DNA of 64,000 nt from Campylobacter concisus (lineage in GTDB: Bacteria; Campylobacterota; Campylobacteria; Campylobacterales; Campylobacteraceae), in contig LVWL01000019.1 of assembly GCA_002092835.1 (NCBI GenBank), positions 186,001 through 250,000 on the forward strand, read 5' to 3'. This document shows, in pieces, positions 1-8,768 of the stretch; position 1 is the first letter of the stretch; each line of letters begins with the position of its first letter. Position numbers and translations under genes: made by a program. The notes under the pieces are model-generated. The model did no database searches, was not told where the DNA came from, and saw only the letters and a list, made by a program, of their open reading frames with translations.

Positions 1-909
1 GACATTATCTTAAGGATAGATGGGAACTCAACTATCGGCACAACGATAGATGAAGCTGTAAATAAAATGCGTGGCAAGCCAAAAACTCCAATAACTATCA
101 CAATTTTGCGAAAAGGTGAGCAAAAACCATTTGATGTAAAGATCATAAGAGATCTAATAAAGGTTGAGTCTGTCTATGCAAAAATGATAGAAAATGACAA
201 CATTCTTTACGTGCGTGTTACAAATTTTGACAAAAATGTTGTTACAAAGGTAAAAGAAGCGATCAAAGAGTATCCAAAAGCAAGTGGCATCATACTTGAT
301 CTTAGAAACAATCCTGGCGGACTTTTAAATCAAGCTGTCGATCTAGTTGATCTTTTTGTAGATAACGGCGTCATCGTCTCTCAAAAAGGTCGCGACGCAT
401 CTGAAAATGTAGAGTATAAAGCAAGTGCTAGTAAAACTCTTTCAAAATTGCCGCTTGTTGCACTAGTAAATGGCGGAAGTGCTAGTGCTAGCGAGATCGT
501 AAGCGGCTCACTTCAAGATCATAAACGTGCTGTAATAATCGGCGAAAATACCTTTGGCAAAGGAAGCGTTCAAGTAATCCTTCCAATAGACGACACCGAA
601 GCATTAAGGCTAACCATCGCAAGATACTACTTGCCGAGTGGTAGAACTATCCAAGCAGTTGGCGTAACACCTGATGTAGTCGTGCATCCTGGTAAAGTGC
701 CACAAAGCGACGATAGTGCGTTTAGCATCAAAGAAAATGAGCTAAAAGCGCACCTAAAAAGCGAGCTAAACAAGATAAATCCTACAAGCGAGGGCAATAA
801 AACTAAAGCAAAAGATGATAAAAAGATAATTACGCAAAAAAAAGTTGATGAAGATATTCAATTAAAAACAGCGATTGACACGATCAAAATTTTAAAAATA
901 AAACAATAA
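1..909 (+). CDS. ctpA: C-terminal processing peptidase (S41 family), 5' end cut by window
   Basis: This is the C-terminal 302 residues of a carboxyl-terminal processing protease, an exported serine protease that trims or degrades envelope proteins from their C-termini. The frame is open from base 1, so the start lies outside the window. The first ~45 residues are the end of a PDZ domain. The S41 core follows, with LDLRNNPGG, the nucleophile motif GGSASASE (about nt 472-495) and the general-base Lys in FGKGSVQ (about nt 556-576). The tail after about nt 700 is Lys/Glu/Asn rich and low in complexity. It lies 17 nt upstream of purC, as Cj0511 does before purC in C. jejuni. The family call is firm; the physiological substrate cannot be read from the sequence. 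Confidence 0.93.
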   Translation, partial: DIILRIDGNSTIGTTIDEAVNKMRGKPKTPITITILRKGEQKPFDVKIIRDLIKVESVYAKMIENDNILYVRVTNFDKNVVTKVKEAIKEYPKASGIILDLRNNPGGLLNQAVDLVDLFVDNGVIVSQKGRDASENVEYKASASKTLSKLPLVALVNGGSASASEIVSGSLQDHKRAVIIGENTFGKGSVQVILPIDDTEALRLTIARYYLPSGRTIQAVGVTPDVVVHPGKVPQSDDSAFSIKENELKAHLKSELNKINPTSEGNKTKAKDDKKIITQKKVDEDIQLKTAIDTIKILKIKQ

Positions 910-926
910 ATTAGAAGGAGATCTCC

Positions 927-1637
927 ATGCAAAAAAGAGAGCTTATTTACGAGGGAAAAGGTAAAAAAATGTATGCCACAGACGATGCAAATCTGCTTGT
1001 GGCTGAATTTAAAGACGATCTAACAGCATTTGATGCTCAAAAAAGAGGCAACGAAGCTGGTAAAGGCGCATTAAATAATAAAATTTCAACACAGCTTTTT
1101 AAGCTTTTGGAGAGTAAAGGCATCGTGACTGACTTAGTTGAGACTATTAGCGACACTGAACAAGTAGTCAAAAAATGCGAGATCATACCTCTTGAAGTTG
1201 TTGTTAGAAATATCGCAACTGGTTCACTAAGCAAAAGACTTGGCATAAAAGAAGGCACAGTTTTACCTTTCACACTTGTCGAGTTTTACTACAAAAACGA
1301 CGATTTGCATGATCCATTAGTTACTGATGAGCACTGCATCATTATGGGCCTAGTAAAGAGCGAAAAAGATCTTCAAACTCTAAGACATACAGCAAGAGAG
1401 ATTAACTCTATATTATTTAAATTTTTTGCCGAAAGAGATCTAAAACTAGTTGATTTTAAAATAGAATTTGGTATCGACAAAGATGGCAATATCATTCTAG
1501 CCGATGAAATAAGCCCTGATAGTTGTAGATTCTGGGATGCTAAAACCAATGAAAAACTTGACAAAGATAGATTTAGACAAGACCTTGGTAGCGTAAAAGT
1601 CGCTTACGAAGAAGTTTTAAGAAGAATTTTATCGTAA
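927..1637 (+). CDS. purC: Phosphoribosylaminoimidazole-succinocarboxamide synthase
   Basis: SAICAR synthase joins aspartate to CAIR using ATP in cytoplasmic purine biosynthesis. The product is 236 residues, normal for the short bacterial form. Recognisable signatures are the N-terminal YEGKGKKMY nucleotide-binding strand, [11 protein letters not shown] in the middle and the family motif [12 protein letters not shown] near residue 195. The start is supported by AGAAGGAGATCTCC just before the ATG. It opens a tight run purC-purS-purQ with an 8-nt gap to purS, so the three are probably cotranscribed. The Gly-Lys-rich first residues and absence of indels suggest an intact, functional gene. Confidence 0.97.
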   Translation: MQKRELIYEGKGKKMYATDDANLLVAEFKDDLTAFDAQKRGNEAGKGALNNKISTQLFKLLESKGIVTDLVETISDTEQVVKKCEIIPLEVVVRNIATGSLSKRLGIKEGTVLPFTLVEFYYKNDDLHDPLVTDEHCIIMGLVKSEKDLQTLRHTAREINSILFKFFAERDLKLVDFKIEFGIDKDGNIILADEISPDSCRFWDAKTNEKLDKDRFRQDLGSVKVAYEEVLRRILS

Positions 1638-1645
1638 GGACAAAA

Positions 1646-1882
1646 ATGAAAGCTGTTGTAAATATAGCATTAAGAAGTGGGGTCCTTGACCCTGCTGGCA
1701 AAGCAGTGGAGCATGCTTTAAATTCTCTTGGATTTAGCGGTGTATCAAATGTCAGGATAGGCAAACAAATTGTTTTAGACATAGACGAGAACGATAAAGC
1801 TAAAGCAAACGAGCAGCTAAAAGTGATGTGTGAAGAACTTTTAGCAAATACCGTTATCGAAGACTATGAGATCGTGTTATGA
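1646..1882 (+). CDS. purS: Phosphoribosylformylglycinamidine synthase subunit PurS
   Basis: A 78-residue PurS, the small structural subunit that bridges PurQ and the small-type PurL in FGAM synthase. It starts MKAVVNIALRSGVLDPAG, the typical PurS opening with the VLDPxG signature, and ends in the usual acidic EDYEIVL tail. A separate PurS is expected where PurL is the short form, which also agrees with the adjacent separate purQ. It overlaps the purQ start by 4 nt (ATGA-type coupling), indicating translational coupling. purL is not in this window. Confidence 0.95.
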   Translation: MKAVVNIALRSGVLDPAGKAVEHALNSLGFSGVSNVRIGKQIVLDIDENDKAKANEQLKVMCEELLANTVIEDYEIVL

Positions 1883-2544
1883 AAGTAGCGATTATACTTT
1901 TTCCTGGCACAAACTGCGAAGAAGACACAGCTCACGCATTTAAATTACTTGGCTGCCAAACACAGATCATTTGGCACAAAGAAGATAAGATTGATGCTGA
2001 TCTAGTCGTACTTCCAGGTGGTTTTAGCTATGGAGATTATCTAAGAACAGCTGCAATAGCTAAATTTAGCCCAGCGATGCAAGCTGTAAAAGAGCATGCA
2101 AAAAAAGGCGGCTATATCTTAGGAATTTGCAATGGTTTTCAGATGCTGCTTGAGCTTGGACTCTTAAAGGGTGCGATGAGAAGAAATGAAAATTTAAATT
2201 TCGTCTCAAAATATCACCACCTAAAAGTAATCTCAAATAACAATAAATTCTTAGCAAATTTAGCCAAAAATGAAGTAGTTAATATCCCTATTGCTCATGG
2301 CGAGGGTAACTATTATACTGATGAAAACACTCTAAAAAGCCTTTATGACAACGATCAAGTATTACTAAAATACTGTGATGCCAAAGGTAATGAAATAAAT
2401 CCAAACGGCTCAGTCGACAATATAGCTGGAATTTGCGATGAGAGTAAAAAGATTTTTGGTCTTATGCCTCATCCTGAGCGTGCTTGTGAGAAAATTTTAG
2501 GTACAGATGATGGTATGAAGATACTAAAAGGTCTAGTTTGGTAA
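1879..2544 (+). CDS. purQ: Phosphoribosylformylglycinamidine synthase subunit PurQ (glutamine amidotransferase)
   Basis: PurQ releases ammonia from glutamine for FGAM synthase in purine synthesis. The 221-residue protein is a class I glutamine amidotransferase. The nucleophile is Cys84 in GICNGFQML, and the His198/Glu200 pair sits in MPHPER near the C-terminus. The oxyanion-region motif PGGFSYGDYLR is at about residues 46-56. It is coupled to purS by a 4-nt overlap and its stop overlaps the TTG start of the next gene, so the purine genes and the envelope gene behind them share a transcript. No odd features. Confidence 0.96.
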   Translation: MKVAIILFPGTNCEEDTAHAFKLLGCQTQIIWHKEDKIDADLVVLPGGFSYGDYLRTAAIAKFSPAMQAVKEHAKKGGYILGICNGFQMLLELGLLKGAMRRNENLNFVSKYHHLKVISNNNKFLANLAKNEVVNIPIAHGEGNYYTDENTLKSLYDNDQVLLKYCDAKGNEINPNGSVDNIAGICDESKKIFGLMPHPERACEKILGTDDGMKILKGLVW

Positions 2545-3833
2545 AACATTTTCTTTTTATCTCCCTACTCGTACTAAATTTATTTGCTGTAAATACCGAC
2601 GAAGTAAGCGTTTTTGATATGATGGATGAAGCCAGGGAGGATAAATTTGTAAATAGTCCTGCCGCAAAGCCAAAAACTCAAAAATCGCCAAAAGAACAAG
2701 ATTTTTCAAGAAAATTTGTGTCACCACAGCCAGAACGTATCACTCCAGAGCAGATGCGAAACATCGTGCCAACAAACGAGCCAGATATTAGCGTTCCAGA
2801 CAATCAAGTATATGACAAGATCAAAGTAAAAGAGCTTCTTTTAAAAGCCACAAATGTGCCAAAAAATGTTGTTATAGGAGAAATTTTTAGTGTTGAGATA
2901 GTGGCTGATACACAAAATGACTTTGAGTTTGAGTTTGAGACACAGCTTGATGAAACAAATATCAAATGGCTAAATAAGAAAAATTTTCAATGGGTAAAAA
3001 GCGAAGACAATAAATATGTAGGTACTTTTTATCTTGAGGCAACAAACATTGACGCAAAGACTTTAAAAGTTAGCTTAACCATAAAAAGAAATGGCGAAAA
3101 CTATCAGAGCTCAAGTATAAATATCTTTTTGCCAAAGCTAAAAGAGCTTAGAAGTGATGAGAACTACAACCATATCGTGGCTGATAATCTTGAAGTTAAG
3201 AAATTTAAGACAACAAAATTTGATGATATAAACAATATCATGGTTGTAGAAATTTATGGCAACAACGTAGACCTAAGTGCTTTTAATATTGAAAATAAGA
3301 CAATCTTAAAGCAAGGTGTAGATACGATAAATGGCGACTTTAACTCACAAAGTGCATATTATTTTGCAGTATTTAAGCCAAATAAAAAATCGCTTGACTT
3401 TAACTACTACAACCTAAAAAAGGCTAAATTTGAAAGCTTTTCTTTGCCAGTGAGTGTCGAAGATGAAGATGTCAGCACACAGATCGGATTAAACCCAAAA
3501 CAAAGCGAGTTTAGCACCTATAAAGATGTCATGATCTACTCTTGTGCGGTAATTTTTATATTATTAGCTATTTGGCGCAGAAGGCTTAGCTACTTTTTTG
3601 TGGCGGCTGTTTTTATAGCACTTGGAATTTATACCTACAACCCTTTTGGCAAGGCTGTTCTAAAACCAGATATTAGCGTTTCGATCTTACCTACAAAAAA
3701 CTCAACCATCTTTTACACATCTCGTAAAAATGAAAATGTAGAAATTTTAGACACAAAAGGCGACTACTCAAAAATTTTATTTGCTGATGGTAAAATCGGT
3801 TGGGTAAAAAAGGATGATCTTGTCAAAAATTAG
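2538..3833 (+). CDS. Predicted periplasmic/membrane protein with C-terminal SH3-like domain (Cj0515-like)
   Basis: This 431-residue exported protein has no assigned function. The N-terminus (KHFLFISLLVLNLFAV) is a signal peptide. Residues ~90-240 are a beta-rich periplasmic region reminiscent of BatD-type proteins. Two adjacent hydrophobic segments at about residues 330-375, separated by RRR, anchor it in the membrane. The last ~45 residues (ENVEILDTKGDYSKILFADG, then IGWVKKDDL) resemble a bacterial SH3 domain, often linked to peptidoglycan or protein binding. The TTG start is chosen because AAAGG lies 6 nt before it; it overlaps the purQ stop. In C. jejuni the same slot between purQ and plsC holds a similar protein. 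An envelope role is inference only. Confidence 0.8.
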   Translation: MVKHFLFISLLVLNLFAVNTDEVSVFDMMDEAREDKFVNSPAAKPKTQKSPKEQDFSRKFVSPQPERITPEQMRNIVPTNEPDISVPDNQVYDKIKVKELLLKATNVPKNVVIGEIFSVEIVADTQNDFEFEFETQLDETNIKWLNKKNFQWVKSEDNKYVGTFYLEATNIDAKTLKVSLTIKRNGENYQSSSINIFLPKLKELRSDENYNHIVADNLEVKKFKTTKFDDINNIMVVEIYGNNVDLSAFNIENKTILKQGVDTINGDFNSQSAYYFAVFKPNKKSLDFNYYNLKKAKFESFSLPVSVEDEDVSTQIGLNPKQSEFSTYKDVMIYSCAVIFILLAIWRRRLSYFFVAAVFIALGIYTYNPFGKAVLKPDISVSILPTKNSTIFYTSRKNENVEILDTKGDYSKILFADGKIGWVKKDDLVKN

Positions 3834-4488
3834 AGCTTTATTTTTTGCTATTGAGTTTGTTATCAGTGTTGTTCTAGTCGTCTTTTTTATGTGGCTATTT
3901 AATGACAAAAATAGAGCCATAAGAAAATTTTGGGGAAGATCGCAAAGGTTTTTTGGTGGATATAAGCTTGAAGTGATAGGCAATTTTAGTGATGAAGCAA
4001 ATATCTTGCTTATAAACCACCAAAGTATGCTTGATATCATCGTCATCGAAGAGCTTCACCCAAAAAATGTATGCTGGATTGCAAAGGCACAGATCGGCAA
4101 AATTCCTATAATTGGTAAAATTTTGAGCCTGCCAAAGATGATAGCAGTTGAGCGTGAAAATAAGCACTCTTTAATAAAGCTCTTAAAGGAGGCTAAAGAT
4201 AGAGTTGAAAATGGTCGTGTTTTGGCTATTTTTCCAGAAGGAACAAGATCACAGACCAACAAACTCTTGCCTTTTAAAGGTGGCGCAAAGATGCTAGTTG
4301 AAAAGCTAAATTTAAAAGTTCAACCTATCGTTATAGTAGGAAGTGACGCTATGAAAATAAAAGAATTTAGCTTTAAAAAAGCAGATATTAAAATATTTTG
4401 TCTTGATCTAGTGGATACTTCAAAAGAAAACTGGTTAGAGGCAACTAGAGAGAGTATGCAAAAAGTCCTAGACGAAAATAGAAAATAA
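3820..4488 (+). CDS. plsC: 1-acyl-sn-glycerol-3-phosphate acyltransferase
   Basis: PlsC transfers the second acyl chain to lysophosphatidic acid, making phosphatidic acid at the inner membrane. An N-terminal hydrophobic helix (FAIEFVISVVLVVFFMWLF) precedes the acyltransferase core. The catalytic NHQSMLD (HX4D) and FPEGTRS substrate-binding motifs are both present. An in-frame ATG at 3814 sits directly on the ribosome binding sequence, with no spacing. The TTG at 3820 has AAGG 6 nt upstream and is the more likely start. The gene overlaps the preceding SH3-protein gene by 14 nt, so it is part of the same unit as the purine genes. Length is typical at about 222 residues. Confidence 0.92.
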   Translation: MSKIRALFFAIEFVISVVLVVFFMWLFNDKNRAIRKFWGRSQRFFGGYKLEVIGNFSDEANILLINHQSMLDIIVIEELHPKNVCWIAKAQIGKIPIIGKILSLPKMIAVERENKHSLIKLLKEAKDRVENGRVLAIFPEGTRSQTNKLLPFKGGAKMLVEKLNLKVQPIVIVGSDAMKIKEFSFKKADIKIFCLDLVDTSKENWLEATRESMQKVLDENRK

Positions 4489-4579
4489 ATTTTAGTTTTG
4501 CAAATTTGCAAAGCCCCCACTCTATATCATTATCTATAAAAATTTGATTTTATATACTAGAAATTTTATCAATAAATTT

Positions 4580-4605
4580 AAAAAGGTCTAGCAAGGGCTA
4601 GACCT
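4580..4605 (-). terminator. Intrinsic terminator after the chemoreceptor gene
   Basis: A perfect 9-bp stem, AGGTCTAGC (4584-4592) and GCTAGACCT (4597-4605), with a 4-nt loop. Read on the minus strand it runs into TTTTT at 4584-4580. It lies 28 nt past the chemoreceptor stop. An A-run flanks the other side, so it could also stop transcription arriving from plsC. Confidence 0.8.
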
Positions 4606-4632
4606 AAAAATATTAGCCTTGCAGATAAGTCC

Positions 4633-6609
4633 TTAAGTTCTAAAGACACTAAGTTTTGAATTTAATGCATCTGTCATCTTGTTTAGATGTTCTGCTGCTG
4701 AAGCTATCTCTTCGACACTTCTAGCATTTTCAGATGAAATTTGGTTGATATTTGAGATACCTTCCATGATTTCATTTACATTTTTGCCAGTTGCGATGTA
4801 GTCTTGCATAGTCTTATCAGACATTGCTATAGCGTTATTCATCGTTTCACTCATAACATTTATAGTTTTTTCAACGTCGCTTGCCACGTGAGTTAGCTCT
4901 TGGATCTGTTTAGAGTTGATACCCATTTGCTCACTGCTATCATTGATCGCTTGAACAATAACATTGATAGTTGCATTTATCTCAGTTAAACTCTTTTGAG
5001 TCCTCTCAGCCAACTGTCTAACTTCATCAGCAACGACGGCAAAGCCTCGTCCATGCTCACCTGCTCTTGCTGCCTCTATAGCTGCGTTAAGAGCAAGTAA
5101 ATTTGTTTGATCAGCTATATCATTGATAACAACAAGGACTGATTTTACTTGCTCGGCATCACGGCTAAGCTGATCAATCTTATCAGCCATTTGATTTTCA
5201 ACATTAGCAGAGTCAATAATCTGCGCTGATAGTGATCTTATAGCTTCAGTTGCCGTTTTTATATGTGTGCTTGCTTTTTGAAGGTCATCTTTGCCAGCTT
5301 GAGCTACCGCTAGAGATTCTTTCATATTTTCTTGCATTACTTTACATCTTTGATTTGTCTCTTCCACTATTTCAGTTGATTTTTCTACACGTTTGCCTGT
5401 CTGAAGAGATGTAGAACTAAGCTCATTTGCAACAGAGCTATTTTCACTTGAAAGGTGCTTTGTGTCACTTATTAATACCCTTATTCTTTCAATAAAATCA
5501 TTTATGTCTTTACTTATCTTAGCTATCTCGTCTTTACCATAAATAGGAATTTTAATTGTAAAATCAGATGTTATTGCATTTAAATTTATTCCTAGTCTAT
5601 CAATAGGATTTGCAACCATCTTCTTAAGCAAGAACATCGAAACAACTATCAAAAGTAAGGTAACTATGATACTTGCTATGATGAAATTTTTACTAACTAC
5701 TTTTAGTGGTGTCAAAAAATCATCAGTAACAGCTGAACCTAAAACCATCCAGTCTAGTTTATCAAATGACTCAAAAGCAACTATGCAGTCAACCCCATCA
5801 ATTATAATAGGCTCAGCACCTTTTCCTTTTTTAACAATATTATCCATAGTAGTTTTTAATTCACTATTTAGCTCTTGATCTGCCTTAGTTGGATGGAAGT
5901 CAAATTTACCAGTTTTAGTATTGTAAAGAGAAAAATATCCATGCTTACCAAGTTTCATCTCAGAAAAAGTCTTTTTCATATTGTTTAATCCCTCGGTAGG
6001 ATCATAACCAACAAATAAAATTCCTATTACCTCGTTATTTTCAATAATAGGATCATAAATACTCATATAGTTGCGTCCAAATAAATTTACAACGCCTATA
6101 TACCTCTCTTTATTCATGATATTTTTATAGGCTTGACCGTTTTTGTCAATCATCGTACCAACAGCTCTGCTACCATCAGCCTTCGTCACCGATGTACTAA
6201 CTCTTAAAAAATTATCACCCGATTTTGCAAAAATGGTTGAAATTCCACCTTTTGTAGCTTTATTAAATTTATCCAGAATATCGTAGTTGTTGTTTAAAAT
6301 ACCATTTTGAGATATTAGATCTATCGCCTCGTATTTGTCAGTCTTGCTCATCTGGTGATTAGTTGAAATTTTTCCAATCATCTCTTTAAAAACACTCATT
6401 ATTAGTTCTGAGCTACTTACATTATCTTTTTCAAATAATTTAACCGTATTCATAGCAAGCTCTACATTTTGTTCTACTGTCGTGAGCACACCATCTTTTA
6501 TCTCACGCTCTAAAATATTTGATGTATATACGACAAAACATGTCATAGATACCGCCAAAACCACAGCAATCGTTGCTGAAACTTTTACCAAAATGCTTCG
6601 TAAATTCAT
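4633..6609 (-). CDS. Methyl-accepting chemotaxis protein (Cache-type sensor)
   Basis: A 658-residue transmembrane chemoreceptor. It has one TM helix near residues 10-30, a ~275-residue periplasmic sensor that looks like a Cache/PDC domain ([20 protein letters not shown] and GILFVGYDP are typical Cache strands), and a second TM near residues 307-330. A HAMP region follows. The signalling coiled coil carries the strongly conserved hairpin [20 protein letters not shown] with [17 protein letters not shown] after it. There is no C-terminal CheR/CheB docking pentapeptide; it ends [10 protein letters not shown]. It is a single-gene unit with its own terminator, and its upstream region is very AT rich. 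The ligand cannot be predicted from sequence alone. Confidence 0.93.
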   Translation of the reverse strand: MNLRSILVKVSATIAVVLAVSMTCFVVYTSNILEREIKDGVLTTVEQNVELAMNTVKLFEKDNVSSSELIMSVFKEMIGKISTNHQMSKTDKYEAIDLISQNGILNNNYDILDKFNKATKGGISTIFAKSGDNFLRVSTSVTKADGSRAVGTMIDKNGQAYKNIMNKERYIGVVNLFGRNYMSIYDPIIENNEVIGILFVGYDPTEGLNNMKKTFSEMKLGKHGYFSLYNTKTGKFDFHPTKADQELNSELKTTMDNIVKKGKGAEPIIIDGVDCIVAFESFDKLDWMVLGSAVTDDFLTPLKVVSKNFIIASIIVTLLLIVVSMFLLKKMVANPIDRLGINLNAITSDFTIKIPIYGKDEIAKISKDINDFIERIRVLISDTKHLSSENSSVANELSSTSLQTGKRVEKSTEIVEETNQRCKVMQENMKESLAVAQAGKDDLQKASTHIKTATEAIRSLSAQIIDSANVENQMADKIDQLSRDAEQVKSVLVVINDIADQTNLLALNAAIEAARAGEHGRGFAVVADEVRQLAERTQKSLTEINATINVIVQAINDSSEQMGINSKQIQELTHVASDVEKTINVMSETMNNAIAMSDKTMQDYIATGKNVNEIMEGISNINQISSENARSVEEIASAAEHLNKMTDALNSKLSVFRT

Positions 6610-6766
6610 TTTGTCTCCTTTTTCTAAAAATTTTCGCCTTGATTATAGCACCATTTAAATAAACTTTATACAAGAATGCATAATTAATAATAATTAATAA
6701 ATTATCATTATTATTTTATTCATAAACTATAACTTTTTTGAAATCATTTTAAAAAATTAATTTAAA
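6610..6766. promoter_or_regulatory. Divergent intergenic region upstream of chemoreceptor and htpG, with tandem TAATTAATAA
   Basis: This AT-rich half of the divergent intergenic region should hold the chemoreceptor promoter. TAATTAATAA occurs twice in direct tandem (6681-6690 and 6691-6700), followed by ATTATCATTATTATT at 6701-6715, which resembles part of a Fur box. The chemoreceptor RBS is AAAAAGGAGACAA, directly before its start. Fur control is a weak inference because AT-rich Campylobacter DNA yields such matches by chance. Confidence 0.35.
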
Positions 6767-6793
6767 AACCTTGATAGTAATACTATCAAGGTT
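6767..6793. promoter_or_regulatory. HAIR-like inverted repeat, probable HspR operator of htpG
   Basis: A perfect 13-bp inverted repeat with a single central base: AACCTTGATAGTA, A, TACTATCAAGGTT. Its core is CTTGATA-N7-TATCAAG (6770-6790), the geometry of the HAIR element bound by HspR (known consensus CTTGAGT-N7-ACTCAAG). It sits 24 nt upstream of the htpG -10 box, where a repressor would block the -35 region. It is not followed by a T-run and no gene ends before it on this strand, so a terminator is unlikely. Confidence 0.65.
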
Positions 6794-6814
6794 AAGTATA
6801 TTTTTATCACTTTG

Positions 6815-6823
6815 TGTTATAAT
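6815..6823 (+). promoter_or_regulatory. Extended -10 promoter element of htpG
   Basis: TGTTATAAT (TG-N-TATAAT) is an extended -10 box of the Campylobacter sigma-70 type, 32 nt before the htpG ATG. T-rich DNA lies upstream (6800-6813), as is usual for these promoters, which lack a clear -35. The spacing allows a leader of about 25 nt with AAGGA at 6842-6846. Confidence 0.7.
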
Positions 6824-6855
6824 CTGCCAAAAAATTTAAAACAAGGAAAAGAAAA

Positions 6856-8712
6856 ATGGCAGATAAATTTGAATTTCAAACTGAGGTCAATGACCTTTTA
6901 AATTTGATGATCCACTCTCTTTACTCAAACAAAGAGATATTTTTAAGAGAGCTTATCTCAAACTCAAACGACGCTCTTGACAAGCTAAACTATCTTTGTT
7001 TAACTGATGAAAAATATAAAAATCTAAACTATACCCCAAAGATCAATATCAAGATCGATGAAAAAGCCAAAACACTGACTATTAGTGATAACGGCATTGG
7101 TATGGATAAAGATGAGCTTATCGCAAATTTGGGCACAATAGCAAGAAGCGGCACAAAAGGCTTTATGAAAAATTTAAGCGGCGATGCAAAAAAAGACAGT
7201 TCACTAATAGGCCAGTTTGGTGTTGGCTTTTACTCAGCCTTTATGGTAGCAAACAAGATCGAAGTAATCAGTCAAAGAGCACTTGGTGACAAAGCTTACA
7301 AATGGACATCTGATGCAAAAAGCTATGAGATAGAAGAGACCAGCAAAGAGAGCTTTGGCACTGATATTACTTTGTATCTAAACGATGATGAGTTTGCAAA
7401 TTCTTGGCGTATTGAAGAGATAGTCAAGAAGTATTCAAACCACATTCCTTATCCTATATTTATGGATAAGCAAAGCTATGTTGCTCCAAAAGAAGGCGAA
7501 AAAGAAGGCACATATGAGACTAAAAATGAGCAGATAAACAAGGCAAATGCGCTTTGGAGGCTAAACAAAGCTAGTCTTAAAGAGCAAGATTATAACGACT
7601 TTTATAAGCAAATTTCTCACGACAGTAGTGATCCTCTCCTTTATATTCATACAAAGGCTGAAGGCAAGATCGAGTACTCAACTCTATTTTATGTGCCAAG
7701 CACTGAGCCATTTGATCTATTTAGAGTCGATTATCAAAGTGGCGTAAAGCTTTATGTAAAAAGAGTTTTCATCACAGATGACGCAAAAGAACTCTTGCCA
7801 CCATATTTAAGATTTATCAAGGGTATTATTGATGTCGAGGATCTACCATTAAATGTGAGCCGTGAAATTTTACAAGAAAATGCAATTATGAGAAGTGTCA
7901 AAGAGCAAAGCGTGAAGAAAATTTTAAGCGAGCTTGCAAAGGTAAAAGATAACGATCGTGAAAAATACATAAAATTTTACAAACTATTTGGTAAGGTTTT
8001 AAAAGAAGGTCTTTATGGATTTAGTGCTGAAAAAGAGCAAATTTTAGATCTTTGTCTATTTAAAAGCTCAAAAAGAGATGGTTTAATTAGCCTAAAAGAG
8101 TACAAAGAGGCAATGAAAGATGATCAAAAGTCGATCTATTATATCAGTGGCAACAACGAAAATATGCTAAGAAATTCTCCGCTTCTTGAGAGCTTTAAGA
8201 AAAATGATATTGAGGTTCTTATTATGGATGAAGAGATAGATATGATCGTTATGCCAATGGTGAATGAATTTGACAAAACTCCTATAAAATCTATCTCGCA
8301 CGCTGATATAAATGACGAGATCAAAAGCGATGAGAAGGTCGATGAGAGCAAGGTTGCAAACACACTTGTTAAGATGAAAGAGATCTTAAAAGACGAAGTT
8401 AAAGACGTTAGGCTAAGCTCAAGGCTCTCAAGCTCGGCTGCGGTGCTAATATATGATAAAAACGATCCTGATTATGCTATGCAAGAGATGCTAAAACAGA
8501 TGGGACAAGGCGCAAACGCTCCAAAAGTTAAACCGATCTTAGAGATCAACGCTGATCATGAAATCTTTGCAAAACTAGAGAAAAATGAGGCTATGATTTA
8601 CGACATCTCACCTTTGCTTCTTGATATGGCAAGGTTAAATGAAGGCATGAGTCTAGAAAACCCAGCTAAATTTTCAGAGCTACTAACGAAAGTCATGTTA
8701 AAAGCTATCTAA
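6856..8712 (+). CDS. htpG: Molecular chaperone HtpG (Hsp90)
   Basis: Bacterial Hsp90, an ATP-dependent cytoplasmic chaperone. The 618-residue length matches the family. The N-terminal GHKL ATPase has [16 protein letters not shown] (catalytic Glu and Mg-binding Asn), the DNGIGM loop near residue 80 and [14 protein letters not shown] at about residue 125. The middle domain includes [13 protein letters not shown] with the gamma-phosphate-contacting Arg. The C-terminal dimerisation region ends the protein. It is transcribed alone, behind a HAIR-like repeat and an extended -10 box, suggesting heat-shock control by HspR. AAGGA precedes the ATG. Confidence 0.98.
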   Translation: MADKFEFQTEVNDLLNLMIHSLYSNKEIFLRELISNSNDALDKLNYLCLTDEKYKNLNYTPKINIKIDEKAKTLTISDNGIGMDKDELIANLGTIARSGTKGFMKNLSGDAKKDSSLIGQFGVGFYSAFMVANKIEVISQRALGDKAYKWTSDAKSYEIEETSKESFGTDITLYLNDDEFANSWRIEEIVKKYSNHIPYPIFMDKQSYVAPKEGEKEGTYETKNEQINKANALWRLNKASLKEQDYNDFYKQISHDSSDPLLYIHTKAEGKIEYSTLFYVPSTEPFDLFRVDYQSGVKLYVKRVFITDDAKELLPPYLRFIKGIIDVEDLPLNVSREILQENAIMRSVKEQSVKKILSELAKVKDNDREKYIKFYKLFGKVLKEGLYGFSAEKEQILDLCLFKSSKRDGLISLKEYKEAMKDDQKSIYYISGNNENMLRNSPLLESFKKNDIEVLIMDEEIDMIVMPMVNEFDKTPIKSISHADINDEIKSDEKVDESKVANTLVKMKEILKDEVKDVRLSSRLSSSAAVLIYDKNDPDYAMQEMLKQMGQGANAPKVKPILEINADHEIFAKLEKNEAMIYDISPLLLDMARLNEGMSLENPAKFSELLTKVMLKAI

Positions 8713-8715
8713 ATT

Positions 8716-8746
8716 TATAAAGCCCAATAGAAATTTTGGCTTTATA
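8716..8746. terminator. Bidirectional terminator between htpG and the adhesin gene
   Basis: A perfect 9-bp stem TATAAAGCC (8716-8724) / GGCTTTATA (8738-8746) with a 13-nt loop. It lies in the 56-nt gap between the convergent htpG and adhesin stops, so it can serve both. Only short A/T tracts flank it. Confidence 0.65.
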
Positions 8747-8768
8747 TTGCTTCTATAAATTTAAATTT

